The notes: a model not told the origin generated them from the letters alone. DNA of 64,000 bases from Pontederia crassipes (GCA_030549335.1 CM060195.1:9825501-9889500); one strand, 5' to 3'. Counted from the stretch's first letter, positions 34,424 through 46,586 are shown. A program made the numbers and translations.

Positions 34424-35114
34424 TGATGTGAACCAAGAAATGCTTACAATTGCATCCAATGATAGAAGAATCTTCTAGCAAATTTGGATGAACAAGATAA
34501 TATTGTGGATCTCAGACATAATTCTATTCAAGAATTAATTAAGGATATCTGTGATTTACAATTGATTAAATCACAAGATCAAGTTGCATCAAATCCAAAT
34601 TCTCAACGAGTTACAAATTGGAGTTGTACGAAGATTCAACATAATTTGGGCCAAATAAATAATGGTTTAACCATATTTATTTGAAATTTTCAGAATTAAT
34701 TAGATATGGAATATGTTGATGAGTATTGTAACAGAAATTGAATTTGTTATTTTACTAAATTAGTTAGGTTACTTATGGGCTAAGTTAGGGTATTTTCTTT
34801 CAGTCTAAATTCTATTTCTAGGGCCTATAAATACTGCTACTCATTATTATTTGAGACAACTTTGAATCTATTAAAAATTTGACTTAATTGGTTTTGCTGT
34901 GAGGGAACTCCTGCAACACGTTCTTCAAGAACTTCCGCTGTTAATTACAAGGGTTGTAATCTTGTATTAATTCATCTACTTATAATATCGATTGTTTGGT
35001 TCATGGTAATCTTGAGTTTGATATTTCGCTGCCCGAAAATTCGTTTGATCTCGTTTATTTGATTATCAGATATTGTTCCGGTCACTCAATGCATTGTTCT
35101 TGAGCATCGTATTA
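34424..35114 (+). repeat. 5' LTR of element H
   Basis: It starts TGATGTGAACC and ends GAGCATCGTATTA. It matches 38150-38837 along its length. A TATA-like CCTATAAATAC is near 34823. The small ORF at 34484-34684 is repeated in the other LTR and is not a gene. Confidence 0.92.
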
Positions 35115-35116
35115 GT

Positions 35117-35128
35117 TGGTATCAGAGC
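35117..35128 (+). promoter_or_regulatory. primer-binding site of H, initiator-Met tRNA
   Basis: TGGTATCAGAGC, two bases after the LTR end. Confidence 0.88.
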
Positions 35129-35990
35129 CGCGTTTTCGATTCGGTTTTCTAGTTATCTTTTCTTATCCAGTTTGTCCCCTATTTCAGTTTTTGAAAAAAA
35201 AAGAAAAAAAAATCTTGCTTATTTATTCTACAAACCATAGCCGTCATAATTGTATTCTTCAAAATTTGCTATAGTTGAAAAAAAACCAAAAATTTTTTTT
35301 GCTTATTTGTTCTTCAAACCCTAGTCGTCTTTCTTATTTTTTTTACCACTACTTTTTTTTCTTCTTTATCATCCTTATCAAATTCTAATTTGATAGTTCT
35401 TATCAAGATATCATGCAGTATCATAAACAAAAATTTTAGAAAAAAATTTGAAAAAAATTTATTGAAAAAAGGAAAGTGTAAGAAAGGAGAAAGGAAGAAC
35501 ACGAAAGAAAATTTTTGGAAAAAGACAAAAAGAAGTGAGAAAAAAATTGAAATGAAGGATTCAAAAGGAAGAGGTAGGAATGAAAAGAAAAGGAAAGATT
35601 ATTTCTGGAGAGAAAGGTGCACAAGAAATTTTTGAGATTTTCATTGATTTAACCCAAAAAATCAGTGATATTTGATTTCATTCAATTCTGAACTTTTGAT
35701 ATCTATCCTTATTTGACAACCTTTTTTTTATTTTTGTTCAAATTTAAGCTTCAAGAGTTCTTTTGATCTTGCAGTCACATTGATAAATTAGATTGATTTA
35801 ATTGTTCATTGCCTTGTGTTGACTTGCTTTAATTCTCTTAGAACTTGTTGGAGGGTTCAAGAGAGGAAAAAAAGGCTGAGTGGTGAGTACAATTGAGGGA
35901 AAAAACTAAATAGAGTTGAGGTAAAATACGAGTGTTATCACGTGAGGTACTGAGGTTATTTTTACCACTAACTTTTACTGCAAAAATTGA
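35129..35990 (+). other. A-rich leader of element H
   Basis: Low-complexity, A/G-rich leader. It includes a local repeat of TTTGCTTATTTGTTCTTC with CAAACC..AG.CGTC (about 35215-35250 and 35298-35330). The Lys-rich ORF 35390-35635 reflects composition, not a recognised protein. Confidence 0.55.
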
Positions 35991-35995
35991 TTATA

Positions 35996-36730
35996 ATGTC
36001 AATAGAAAAGGACAAAGAGTTTAATCCTCAAAATGAAAATGAATGATGGAGGCTAGGACACAACATTTACAACGTCTTGAAAATATGTTTACTGAGCTTC
36101 ATGATCAGGTAGATGTGCAAATTTCACAACTACAACAAGTTATCTAAGAAGACATTGCCAAATACAGTGTGCTCCTGAACATGATGAAGAGATGAAAGAG
36201 AAAGATGATGAAAGTTGGAGAAGGCATAGGCCTGTTCAGATTGGAGGAAGAAGTCATGATCGAAAAATTTTTTTCTATGCGCATTGTTGTGTTATGGACA
36301 GAACTTGTGGACTGATTATTGATAGTGAAAACTGCGTCAATCTTGCTAGCTATTTTATGGCAAAGAAGCTGGGACTACGAACCTTCAAGCACCCCAACCC
36401 ATATAAGCTACAGTGGGCAAACAATGGAGAAGTCAAAGTGACTAAAAAGGTGCTTGTGTCATTTAAAATCGAAAGATTTATTGATGAAGTATTATGTGAT
36501 GTGGTGTCAATGCATATTTGTCATATCCTTTTGGGGAGACCACGATAATATGATCATGGTGTGACATATGATGGAGCTACCAGCTGTTATAAATGTCACA
36601 ATGGTGGAAGAAAGTATACTTTAGCACCATTGCCACCTCAAGAAGCATATGGAGAGCAGGTGCAAATTAAGGAGCGTGTAGCAGCTTACAACATTGAGAG
36701 GAAGAGCATGGCTGACAAAAGCACATGAAG
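35996..36730 (+). pseudogene. gag remnant and protease-like domain of element H
   Basis: A short start (MSIEKDKEFNP) and a helix-like gag fragment (LQRLENMFTELHDQVDVQ) lead to ORF 36192-36548. That ORF resembles the retropepsin domain of plant Ty3/gypsy polyproteins: CGLIIDSENCVNLAS (Asp at residue 44, Gly of D-S/T-G replaced by Glu), then FKHPNPYKLQW, EVKVTKK and DVVSMHICHILLGRP. A stop at 36546 and the altered active site make it inactive as read. Sequence related to the following linker (YTLAPLPPQE) continues to about 36730. The gag core and everything after protease are deleted. Confidence 0.68.
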
Positions 36731-38029
36731 AAAGAAAAAGCTGAAAGTCATTGTAACTCAAAATGGTTTTGAATGTTGTGAGAAAGACAAAGATGAAAAA
36801 TATGAGTACCACAACTTGATTGATAAAAATGAGAGCCACAAAAATTTTGAGTGCTTAGAAAGACCACCTTCTGAGAGATTTGAAAGAAAAGACTTAAGTG
36901 ATGAGGAAAACAAGAATTCAATAATTTTCCCCTAATACTAATCATATTTTATCTTATGATTCTGATTTTCTTCAAGTGGCATGTAGGGGTGGAGTACATG
37001 AAGTAATATGTTATGTCTTGCAAGGATTTGAAAGAGGTCGTATTGAGTCTATGACAACTAGTTTGAAAAGACCAGTTCTTACTTTTCAAAGTTTATAATT
37101 GCTGGATGTGACTGACTTGCAAGTTTTGATTGAGAGAAGTATTGAATGACATGCAAACATTAGATCTCAATTTTATATTAACTTTCTTATTTATTGAGTG
37201 TTGAAACACTTTGTATGAGCGATTGTTGAAATTTTGGAGCGAATATTTTTTAGTCCTGAAGGCTTTTGATTGCTTGATTTTGATTTAAAGATTTTCTGAG
37301 CCTAGAATCTTATTCATTTCTTTAAACCCACCTTTATGCTTTCTTATGATCATTTTTGTGGATGATGGTTGTAATGTTGCATATAATTTTCAAATCACGA
37401 TTAGGAAATAAATTGCATCTGCATTAGTAAGACTTCTGTGCATTTTTCAACAAAGATTTGGGATTAATCTCTTTGGAGATATCTATATTAACATTAGTCA
37501 TTCGCGAGGTAATTTTGAGATGTTTTGGTTTGTTGCAAGGACTTGCATGATTCCCTTGATAATTCAAGTTGTTTGATGTGTTACGGATCCTATGATATTT
37601 CACTTGCATATTTTAAAGATCCATTTTATTTGGAGGGAAAAAATGTTCGTATTTTGGAACTACTTGACAATCTCCTTATTAGATCTCAAGTTTTGTGGAA
37701 TACATTGCACATTTTATTTGATTGGATCCTTATGCGCAAAGGAAAGTCCTTGAAGTTTCGCAATTTATTTCTTAAAATACCATCGTCTCATGGGCATAAG
37801 ATATTTTATCCAGGTGAGTATGAGAGTCACATTACTTTTTATATTACTTATGTTGTTCTTTCTCTACACTTGCTGGATTGATGGTATAGATGAGAAATTA
37901 TACTTGCAATTCTCAATGAGATAAATCATGCTGGCTACTAGTACATGAAATGGAAGTATAAATATCTCCATTATGCGTGTCCTAAATTATTTAATAAATT
38001 TAGATATGTGACATACTATATTCCTCTTA
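36731..38029 (+). other. unrecognised internal region of H
   Basis: No retroviral domain identified. ORF 37525-37881 (118 codons, Leu/Phe/His-rich) has no family signature I recognise. It could be decayed spacer or captured sequence. Confidence 0.4.
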
Positions 38030-38160
38030 TTGTGAATGTAGATTTGAGGACGAATCATTTTGAAGAAGAGGTAAATGATATGAACCTGGATATATTCTCC
38101 TTATTGTGAATACAGATTCGTGGACGAATCCTTTTGAAGCTGAGAGAAATGATATGAACC
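38030..38160 (+). repeat. duplicated polypurine/LTR-start junction in H
   Basis: The block TTGTGAAT..AGATT.GDGGACGAATC..TTTTGAAG..GAGR.AAATGATATGAACCTGG occurs twice, at about 38030-38092 and 38102-38163. The second copy is the real LTR start. Confidence 0.7.
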
Positions 38161-38837
38161 TGGAAATGCTTACAATTGCAGCCAACAATAGAAGAATCTT
38201 CTAGCAAAGTTGGATGATCATGATAATGTTGTGGATCTCAGTAAGGAAATTCAAGAATTAATCAAGGATATTTGTGACTTACAATTGATCAAATTACAAG
38301 ATCAAGTTGCATCAAATCCAAATTCTCAACGAATTACAAATTGGAGCTGCATGAAGATACAACTTAATTTGGGCCAAATAAATAATGATTTTACCATATT
38401 TATTTGGAATTTTTGAAATTAATTAGATATGGAAAATGCGGATGAGTATTGTAACAAAAAATGAGTTTGTTATTTTACTAAATTAGTTAGGTTACTTGTG
38501 GGCTAAGATAGGGAATTTTTTTTAGCCCAAATTCTATTTCTAGGGCGTATAAATACTGATACTCATTATTATTTAAAACATCTTTGAATCCATTAATAAT
38601 TTGGCTTAATTGCTTTTGCTGTGAGGGAACTCCTGCAACCCATTCTTCATGAACTTCCACTATTAATTACAAGGTTTGTAATCTTGTGATTAAATCCATC
38701 TACTTATAATATTGGTTGCTTGGTTCATGATAATCTTGAGGTTAATATGCAGCTGCCTGAAAATTCATTTGATCTCATTTTTTTATTATCCTACATTGTT
38801 TCGATCACTGAAAGCATTGTTCTTGAGCATCGTATCA
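38150..38837 (+). repeat. 3' LTR of element H
   Basis: It starts TGATATGAACC after GAGAGAAA and ends GAGCATCGTATCA before CAAAG. Confidence 0.92.
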
Positions 38838-38842
38838 CAAAG

Positions 38843-39192
38843 ACAAAATGAAGTGATGCTGAAAAATGAATTATCTTCTTAATTTAAAACTTTAAGTGCT
38901 CACAACAAGATGCCTGAAAATCATTAGCAAGCTAGTACTTCAACTAGAACTCTAGGGATTTTTCCAAGTCAACCAGAAATCAATCCTAAAGAGCAAGCAC
39001 AAACTGTTCAACTCAAAAGTGGTAGAGTTATTGAAGAACCAATAAAGCCTATTGAAGACAATTCAACTAGAGTCATTCCAATATCAACAACACCAAAAAA
39101 GCCTGTGGAAGAAATTGCAGTTGAGAAGAAGCGTAGAAACACTCAAGAGAAAGTCAATTCGAGGATCTATCAACATATACCATTTCCACATG
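38843..39192 (+). pseudogene. gag: Athila B gag C-terminal part (part 2)
   Basis: It continues B gag after element H: LASTSTRTLGIFPSQPE, INPKEQAQTVQLKSGRVIEE, then the gag-pol link up to IPFPH near 39192. The sequence then switches abruptly to an LTR tail. Stops are present in the first third. No B protease or RT follows. Confidence 0.72.
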
Positions 39193-39287
39193 TTGGGGAG
39201 TTTGAAACATTTTGGAAAAAATTCCACTCTATCTCAATTTTGACCCATAATTCAACAAGTTATTACTATTCCTCACAATTCACATCA
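39193..39287 (+). repeat. truncated LTR tail preceding element C
   Basis: About 95 bp ending CACAATTCACATCA, the same terminus as LTR B and B1, with an AAGTTATTAC motif. It is followed immediately by a primer site. The rest of this LTR is missing. Confidence 0.72.
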
Positions 39288-39293
39288 AGTTTT

Positions 39294-39311
39294 TGGCACT
39301 GTTGCCGGGGA
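39294..39311 (+). promoter_or_regulatory. primer-binding site of C, tRNA-Asp type
   Basis: TGGCACTGTTGCCGGGGA, two changes from the form in F. Confidence 0.82.
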
Positions 39312-39475
39312 TTTGAGGCTAATTAGATTAACTTTAGGTAGTTTAGATTAGTTTTAGACTAGTTATCATTCCCATTTTTAGCCTAGTTTTCAGTCTTTGC
39401 AAGTTATCATTCTGAATTCTTCATTCTTGTCTGATCTTCTTTCTTTTCTGAATTTGATACTTCTGATTTTAATTT

Positions 39476-40594
39476 ATGCAGGATTCAGATAGTCAAGAAG
39501 ATTTATACTTATTTGATCCTGAACTTGAGAGAAGATTCAATAGAAGAAGAAGATTGCAAAGAGAACAAAGAAGGAGAAGAATTTTTGAAGAAGAGGTCAA
39601 CAATCAAGCCATGGCTGCTCCAAGGACACTGAAGGACTGTTATTCACCTAGTAATGCCAGAGGACAACCAGTGGATGGAGCTAATGCACCTGTTGTCACA
39701 TTTGAATTGAATCCAGCACTAGTTAAAATGATTAGGCAGCACCAATTTGCTGGATTAGAAAATGAAGACCCAACTCTACACATTGATAACTTCAAGGAAA
39801 TGTGCAGCACAGTCCACTTCCACAACAATCCTATGAATGCTGTGTACATGAGATTATTTCCCTTTTCACTCAAGGATAGGGCTAAGATTTGGTACAAGTC
39901 CCTTACACCTGAAGAAATTGCAACTTGGGAGTCCATTGTGCAACTGTCCTTATCTGCATTTTTTCCTCCTAGTAAGACTGATAATTACAGAGATCAGATT
40001 GTCAGATTCTACTCATTGGATCAAGAAAACATATGTGATGCTTGGCAAAGACTTCAAAGTCTATTGAGGGGATGTCCACACCATGGATTTGAAAAGTGGC
40101 AATTGGTCAATTATTTCCACAAAGAACTGAATTATCCTAGCAAAGTGGCATTGGACACTGCTGCAGGAGGGATTTTTGCCTCCAAAAATATTGATGAAGC
40201 ATACCAACTGATTGAGAACATTGCCAAGAATCACCATTTCCTTACCCATGATAGAACAAGAAGGCCACCGACTGAAAACCAAGTGAACAACCTTTCTATC
40301 CAAATTGAAGAAGTTTTTCAAAAGGCCTTGGAAAAGCTAGATTTATCACCTAATGTCAACAAGGCAACCACATCTGAAAACAGGTGTGATGTTTGTGGAA
40401 ATCAAGGCCATGTTGTAGAGAGTTGCAATCTAATTATGCAACAATATGAGCAATCAATTGACCAAGTGAATGCTGTGGGAAACTATGGAGTGAAACCTCC
40501 TGCTGAATGCTACACTCCAGAGAATAGAAATCACCCGTACTTGTCATACAAGACCAATCACTATCAAGCCCCTCCAATGCAGAATTCTACTTAG
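39476..40594 (+). pseudogene. gag: Athila C gag, open for 372 codons then stop
   Basis: Starts MQDSDSQEDLYLFDPELERR, like gag of E and D. An Arg-rich N-terminus precedes the retrotransposon gag (capsid) domain at roughly residues 80-200 (for example MRLFPFSLKDRAKIWYKSL and CPHHGFEKWQLVNYF). A linker with ASKNIDEAYQLIENIAKN follows, then a CCHC knuckle with Cys304, Cys307, His312 and Cys317. The product would form the virus-like particle and bind element RNA. Two adjacent TAG codons at 40592-40597 replace Trp-Gln (compare D). The same frame continues with more stops to about 41767. The open part is full up to the knuckle but lacks the tail. Confidence 0.88.
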
Positions 40595-41767
40595 TAGCCC
40601 AAGATTCTACCCAAGAATCAACCACCTCCATATAATCAGCCTCCAAATGTCCAATTGCAAAGACCTCCATATGAACAACAAGTTCAAGCCCATCAGATGT
40701 CTACAATGGAGGAGCTACTGCAAACCAATTTGAAGAAGCAAGAAAAATAGGAAGAGGCAATGCTGAAGTTAACTTCTGGATTTGAAACTTTAAGTGCTCA
40801 TCAAAAAGTGCTTGAGAGCCAAATTGCACAACAAGCCAGTACCTCAAGTAGGCCACCAGTGTTCTTCCCAGGATAACTAGAAGTCAATCCCAGTGAACAA
40901 GTCCAAGCTATCCAGCTCATAAGTGGAAGAATCATTGAAGAACCAATGAGGCATGTTGAGGACAATTCAGCTAGAGCAAATTAAAACTCAAAGCCTGTAG
41001 AATAGCCAGTTGAAGAAATTGTGGTGGAAAACAAGAACAAGAACCCTCAGAATGAAGTCAAGGCCAGAACTTTTGATCCTGTGCCATTCCCACAGAGGTT
41101 GATCAAGGCTAGACAAGACCAATAGTATGGGAGATTTCTGGAAATTTTGAAGAAACTCTACATTAATGTGCCATTTGTGGAGGCAATTCAGGAAATGTCA
41201 TCATATGCAAAATTCCTCAAAGAGATTCTGACCAAGAAAAGGAGAATTATGGAGCATGAGACAATAGCCCTGACTAAAGAAGCCTCAGCCATAATTCAGA
41301 ACAAGCTCCCTCCCAAATTGAAAGATCCAAGAAGCTTTTAAATTCCTTGTGAAATTGAGAATAGGAAAATTCAGAGGGCAATGTATGATTTAGGAGCTTC
41401 TGTCAGTGTAATTCCTTTATCATTGTGCAGGAAGCTAGAAGTTGGAGATCTGAAGCCCACCAACATGTCATTATAGTTAGCTGATAGATCTATCAAATAT
41501 CCACATGAAATTTTTGAAGACATACCCCTGAAAGTTAGAAAATTCTATATTCATGTAGATTTTGTTGTACTTGACATGGATCAGAACTTGAACACCCCAA
41601 TTATGTTAGGCAGACCCTTCCTAGCCACTGCAGGAGCTATAATAGATGTCAAGGAAGGTAGATTGACATTTCAGATTGGAGAGGACAAGATAGAGTTCAA
41701 TCTAGCTCAAGTTATCAGTGGCCCCAACTTTCAGCAGGAAGAATTTGAAGATGGACAGATTAATTAG
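40595..41767 (+). pseudogene. Athila C gag tail and protease
   Basis: Same frame as gag. The Pro/Gln-rich tail and gag-pol link contain stops at about 40748, 40874, 40981, 40999, 41123, 41339 and 41474. Several replace Gln codons (CAG to TAG). The aspartic protease region reads YDLGASVSVIPLSL (catalytic Asp in D-L-G-A-S, about 41385) followed by PIMLGRPFLATAGAIIDV. The domain would process the polyprotein; as read it is inactive. Confidence 0.8.
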
Positions 41768-41875
41768 ATAGTGGAGCAAGTTTCTGCAATAATCCCAATT
41801 GAAGACCCTTTGCAAAGATTTCTTATGTTTGATACTTGAAGGAACTGAAGACCCTGAAGCTAAGGCCTGCAATTT

Positions 41876-43253
41876 GTGATGAATTCATTCAAATCAGTGG
41901 ACAAATCAGAAATCCAGAATGTAGTGCAAGAAGTTTTCAATACTGAATTCCAGACCAGCTCAACCAAGAAAAATTCTTCTAAATTGGAGCTAAAACCTCT
42001 TCCTAGTAATTTGAAGTATGAGTTTCTGGGAGAGAATTCCACATACCCAGTGATAATCAATGCCAATTTACAACAAGAGCAAGTTCAAGAGCTGCTGAAG
42101 AGACTCAAGCTGTACTGGGAAGTAATTGGCTACTCAAGTGAAGATATCAATGGAATCAGTCCTTCAATTTTGATGCACAGGATTCCCGTGGAAGACAATT
42201 ACAAGCCCTCAATTGAATGTCAAAGGAGATTGAATCCTGTTATGAAGGAAGTTGTGAAGAAGGAAGTTGTGAAGAAGGAAGTGCTCAAACTCTTGAATGC
42301 TGGAATCATTTATTCAATTTCAGATAGTGAGTGGGTTAGTCCAATTCAAGTTGTGCCAAAGAAGGGTGGAATCACAATGGTGAAATCATATTCAGATGAG
42401 TTAATTTCCACCAGAACAGTCACTGGTTGGAGGATGTGCATAGATTTCAGGAAACTGAATAAGGCAACCAGAAATGATCACTTCCCACTCCATTTTATTG
42501 ATCAAATGCTTGATAGGCTAGCCAAACACTCCCACTTCTACTACTTGAATGGCTATTCAGGCATTTTACAGATTCCAATCCATCCACAAGATCAGGACAA
42601 GACCACTTTCACTTGTCCATATGTAACATTTGCCTATAGAAGGATGACATTTGGTTTGTGCAATGTCCAAGACACATTTCAGAGGTGTATGATGTCCATC
42701 TTTTCAGATTTCATTGAGACATTATGGAAGTGTTCATGGATGATTTTTCAGTTTATAGGGATTCCTTTGAAGGCTGTTTGGAAAACTTGACAAAAATTTT
42801 GCAAAGGTGCAAGGAATCCAATCTGATTCTGAATTGGGAAAAATGCCATTTCATGGTTCAAGAGGGAGTTGTACTAGGCCACATTGTCTCTAGCAGAGGG
42901 ATTGAAATGGACAAGGCCAAGATTGAAGCCATTGAAAAATTACCACCTCCAAAGAATGTGAAGGCAGTGAGGAGTTTCTTAGACCATGCTATTTTTTACA
43001 GAAGGTTCATCAAGAATTTCTCAATGATAGCCATACCCCTCACAAAGCTACTAGCAAAGGATGCTGAATTCAATTTTGATGAAGATTGTTTGAGAGCTTT
43101 TAACCAGTTGAAGCAAGCCCTCACATCAGCCCCAATAGTGCAACCACTAGAGTGGTCACTACCTTTTGAAATAATATGTGATGCTTCTGATAAGGCAGTA
43201 GGGGCAGTGCTAGGCCAAACAAAAGACAAGAAACACTATGTTATTTGTTATGC
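41876..43253 (+). pseudogene. Athila C reverse transcriptase and start of RNase H
   Basis: RT is open at 41876-42790: TGWRMCIDFRKLNKATR, then YRRMTFGLCNVQDTF, where the family has PFGLCNAPATF. A frameshift near 42715 moves the catalytic segment (EVFMDDFSVY, with FMDD in place of the common YVDD/YADD) to 42724 onward. The connection domain and RNase H start ([18 protein letters not shown]) follow. Another frameshift near 43253 shifts RNase H to frame 3. A tandem repeat of the codons for KKEVV at about 42254-42280 adds residues. Not functional as read. Confidence 0.84.
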
Positions 43254-44558
43254 AAAACTTTGGATGAAGCTCAAGTCAATTATGCTACCACTGAAGAAGA
43301 ATTATTGGCTGTGGTGTTTGCATTTGACAAGTTCAGATCCTATCTAGTTGGAGCCAAAGTAATTGTGTACACTAATCATCAAGTTGTGAGGCACATGATC
43401 AGCAAGAAAGAGTCAAAACCAAGACTAATTAGATGGATTTTATTGCTGCAAGAGTTTGATGTGGAGATCAGAGATAAAAGGGGCACTGAAAATCTAGTGG
43501 CTGACCATTTGTCCAGACTAGAAGGAAGTCAGGAATTCCTTATATTTCCCATCAATGATTCCTTCCCTGATGACTTCTTAATGGCTATATCAGCCACTGT
43601 CCCATGGTATGCTGACATTGTGAATTACTTACTTCTGGAATCATTCCATATGACTATTCATATAAGCAGAAGAAGAAGTTCTTCCATGACATAAAAGATT
43701 ATTATTGGGATGATACATTTCTGTTCAAGAAATCTCCTGATGAAATGTTCAGAAGGTGTGTGCCAAAAGCTGAATTCAAAGACATTTTGCATGAATGCCA
43801 TTCATCACCCTATGGAGGACATGGGGCCACTCAGAAAACAGCTGCTAAGGTCCTCCAATCAGGATTCTATTGGCCTACTCTATTCAAGGATGCTCACATG
43901 TATGTGAAGAGCTGTGATGTGTGCCAAAGAGCAGGGTCAATCTCCAGAAGGAATGAAATGCCTCAACATGGAATTCTGGAAGTTGAAATTTTTTATGTTT
44001 GGGAAATTGACTACATGGGACCCTTTCCTACTTCATTTGGATACAAGTTCATATTGTTGGCTGTTGATTATATGTCCAAGTGGATAGAGGCAATCCCCAC
44101 AATTGCTGCTGACTCCAAGACAATTACCAAAATGTTCAAAGAAATCATTTTTCTAAGATTTGGAGTGCCAAGAGTGGTTATCAGTGATGGAGGCAGCCAC
44201 TTCATAGAGAGCAGTTTTGAGAACCTCCTAAGTAAATATGGGATCAAGCACAAAGTTTCAACAACCTATCACCCATAGACAAATGGCCAAGCTGAGATTT
44301 CAAATAGGGAAATTAAGACCATTTTGGAGAAAACTTTTTCGTTAACAATGAAAGATTGGAGTATCAAGCTGAATGATGCACTTTGGGCTTATAGGATAGT
44401 CTATAAATCTCCAATTGATGTTTCCCCATATAAGTTGGTTTATGAAAAAACTTGCCATTTGCCAATTGAACTCAAGCATAAGGCATATTGGGCTGCCAAG
44501 GTGCTGAATTTTGATATGCACTCTTGTGTACAGAAAAGGCTATTACAGCTGGATGAAC
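43245..44558 (+). pseudogene. Athila C RNase H end and integrase (5' part)
   Basis: 43245-43694 reads RNase H ([29 protein letters not shown]). A frameshift near 43630 follows. Integrase from 43745 has the zinc-binding His/His (HSSPYGGH) and Cys/Cys (CDVC). Its catalytic Asp are in IDYMGPF and ISDGGSHF. TAG at 44277 replaces a Gln codon just before the catalytic Glu segment [10 protein letters not shown]. Element D cuts the frame after LLQLDEL at 44558, and the remainder is at 61847. Confidence 0.86.
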
Positions 44559-46290
44559 TGATAGTGATAAATGTGGTTGTAGTGATAACTTGCTGAATTT
44601 TATATAAAAGTGCAATTTTTTAATTTTTGGTCTCCCAACTCACTAACTGCAATTGCACAGGTAAGTTGTAGTAGACTCAAGTTGCCATATCCACAAAGAT
44701 TTGATGCCTAAGACTCCCTAAAACAATCTAGACTAGTTCTACTTTAGTGGCTAAAAATAGGAAACTAGAGGAATTGGAAAAAATAAAATTTTAATTGTGC
44801 AGAATGGTAACTATTTTTCCGGTTTTGGAAATCTGTCAAAACTGAATTATAAATGCTAGATTATAAGCTAAAAAGATTTAATTATCAATGAGGAAGGTTC
44901 TCCTAGGAGTTGGGGTTCATCTAATTTAATTATGGATGGAATGGAACAAGTTATCATTTTTTTTGTCAAATACAATCCAACCTTTAAAATGGCTGTTTTC
45001 ACAGCTCAATTAGACCAAAACTAAATAATATATTGTCATATGATTGTTAGCCAAGTTGAATTAGAAAAGGATCCTCACTGAAAATCAAGATATCATTGGG
45101 TTCAACTCCACACTTGATGATTTTTTTTTGGCAATTTCAATAAAATCTGAAATGATAACTTCTAGATTGCACCTTGAAAATGAAAGGAATGCTTCAATCA
45201 ACTAAACAGGGATGAAATCAATCCAATATTAATGCAATGCTCCTTGGCTTATCTCTAAACTACAAGAGGATTTAAAATCAGCTTCACAGTAACAAATTCA
45301 AATGAAATTCACATTTCCATTAATGAATTGGATAGAAATCAGCACCTAATACAAGTTTGGGAAATCAGAAATTGTCATTGCTCCTTGGCTCATCTCTGAA
45401 TCTCAAGGAAGGCCTAAAAACCATTTCTCAATAGTGGATTAAGTAGGGCTTAACAATGACAATCAGATTCCAAAGAAATCAGAATTCAGAATTCAGCAAG
45501 GAAATCAGCAATGCTTCTCATTGGAATTCTGGATTTGCTAAGTGCTTATTGATCCATCTCTGGACAACAAGAAATCCTTAGGGTTCACCTTTCAGTGATT
45601 GAATGAAATTGGAGATTCATTTAGCAAATCAGATTCCAATAAATTTAAAAAAATAGATTTCAAGAATATAATTTCAAAAATCAGAATTGGAGAACAGGTT
45701 CGAATCATAAAATGCCAAAGTATCTTGATTCATTTCTGAACAAGACTTGGACCAATATCAATCTCTCAGTTGCTCAATTAATCAAATCCCAATTGACAAA
45801 CATATCCAAAGAAATAAAAAAAATCAGATTCAGGGAATGCAGGAAATCAGAATGCAGAAATCAGTTTTCAGAAATGGAATCCAAAAACTTATCACTGATT
45901 CTTGATTCATATCTGAACAATGGTTAGATCAAATGATAACTTCTCAGTTGTAGATACAAGTAGGACCTAACAATGATAAGAACAGATTCATTTCAATGCA
46001 AGAATCTAAAATCAGAATTAATAACAGTGCAGGATTCAATTCAGTCCATATCCATCCACAATTAACCTAGATTACTACCCTATCCTAGGAGACTTGGAGA
46101 TTAGCTCCTCATAATTACAAACTTAGATACAAATTGGATTGAAGAATAGGTACAAAACATCCTGGTTTGGAGCTTCTCGGCCAGAATTCCAGCAGCACAG
46201 CAATCCAGCTTCAAACCCTTGCTCCTTGGTGCAGAAACCCTTCTCCAAACCCTGTAATGGCCAGCCCCCCCTTCCTTCCAGAAATTATAG

Positions 46291-46300
46291 CTTTTATATG
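46291..46300 (-). promoter_or_regulatory. TATA box, 3' LTR of D
   Basis: CATATAAAAG on the minus strand. The partner in the 5' LTR is at 60801-60810. Confidence 0.6.
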
Positions 46301-46404
46301 TCTTCTGTCCACCCTTGAAAAGAATCATAATGTTCTACTATGCCCTGGTTATGCCATCTGTCCCTGCTCAGAATATCCTGCTACTGCAGCAACTTTTTTC
46401 ACAG

Positions 46405-46433
46405 AAAAAGTAGATGGTCCCCCCCTACTTTTT
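46405..46433 (-). other. G-rich hairpin upstream of TATA, element D
   Basis: AAAAAGTAG and CTACTTTTT arms pair over 9 bp around a GGGACCA-type loop. Same position as in F, with different arms. Confidence 0.65.
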
Positions 46434-46586
46434 CTCTTTGTGCAGCCTTGTTATACCTGCTGGAAAGTCCACAACAGCAAACATCAAAGCCCTTGAATAG
46501 GATTTAAACAAATAAAGCTTTAAAACAGTGGTATATATTAGCTCAAACACCAAATAGAATTGGGTGTTGTGCAGGAATGAAAATCA

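Larger units (their letters stand above)
34424..38837 (+). mobile_element. Ty3/gypsy-type LTR element H, pol-less, nested in B gag
   Basis: Two LTRs of about 690 bp (34424-35114, 38150-38837) are flanked by a perfect target duplication CAAAG (34419-34423, 38838-38842). An initiator-Met primer site follows the 5' LTR. Internal coding remains are a gag fragment and a protease-like ORF; RT and integrase are absent. The conserved AGGACGAATC-type end before the 3' LTR fits plant Ty3/gypsy. Clade not assigned. Confidence 0.92.

Noticed and set aside
35390..35635. Lys-rich 81-codon ORF
   Set aside because: Caused by an A/G-rich leader in element H; antisense shadows exist and there is no domain.
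37525..37881. 118-codon ORF in element H as a possible captured gene
   Set aside because: No recognisable motif or start context, and flanking sequence is decayed; listed only as unrecognised region.
45712..46496. ORFs of 71, 75 and 109 codons
   Set aside because: Repeated almost exactly at 60210-61009 because both lie in the LTR pair of element D; no coding signature.
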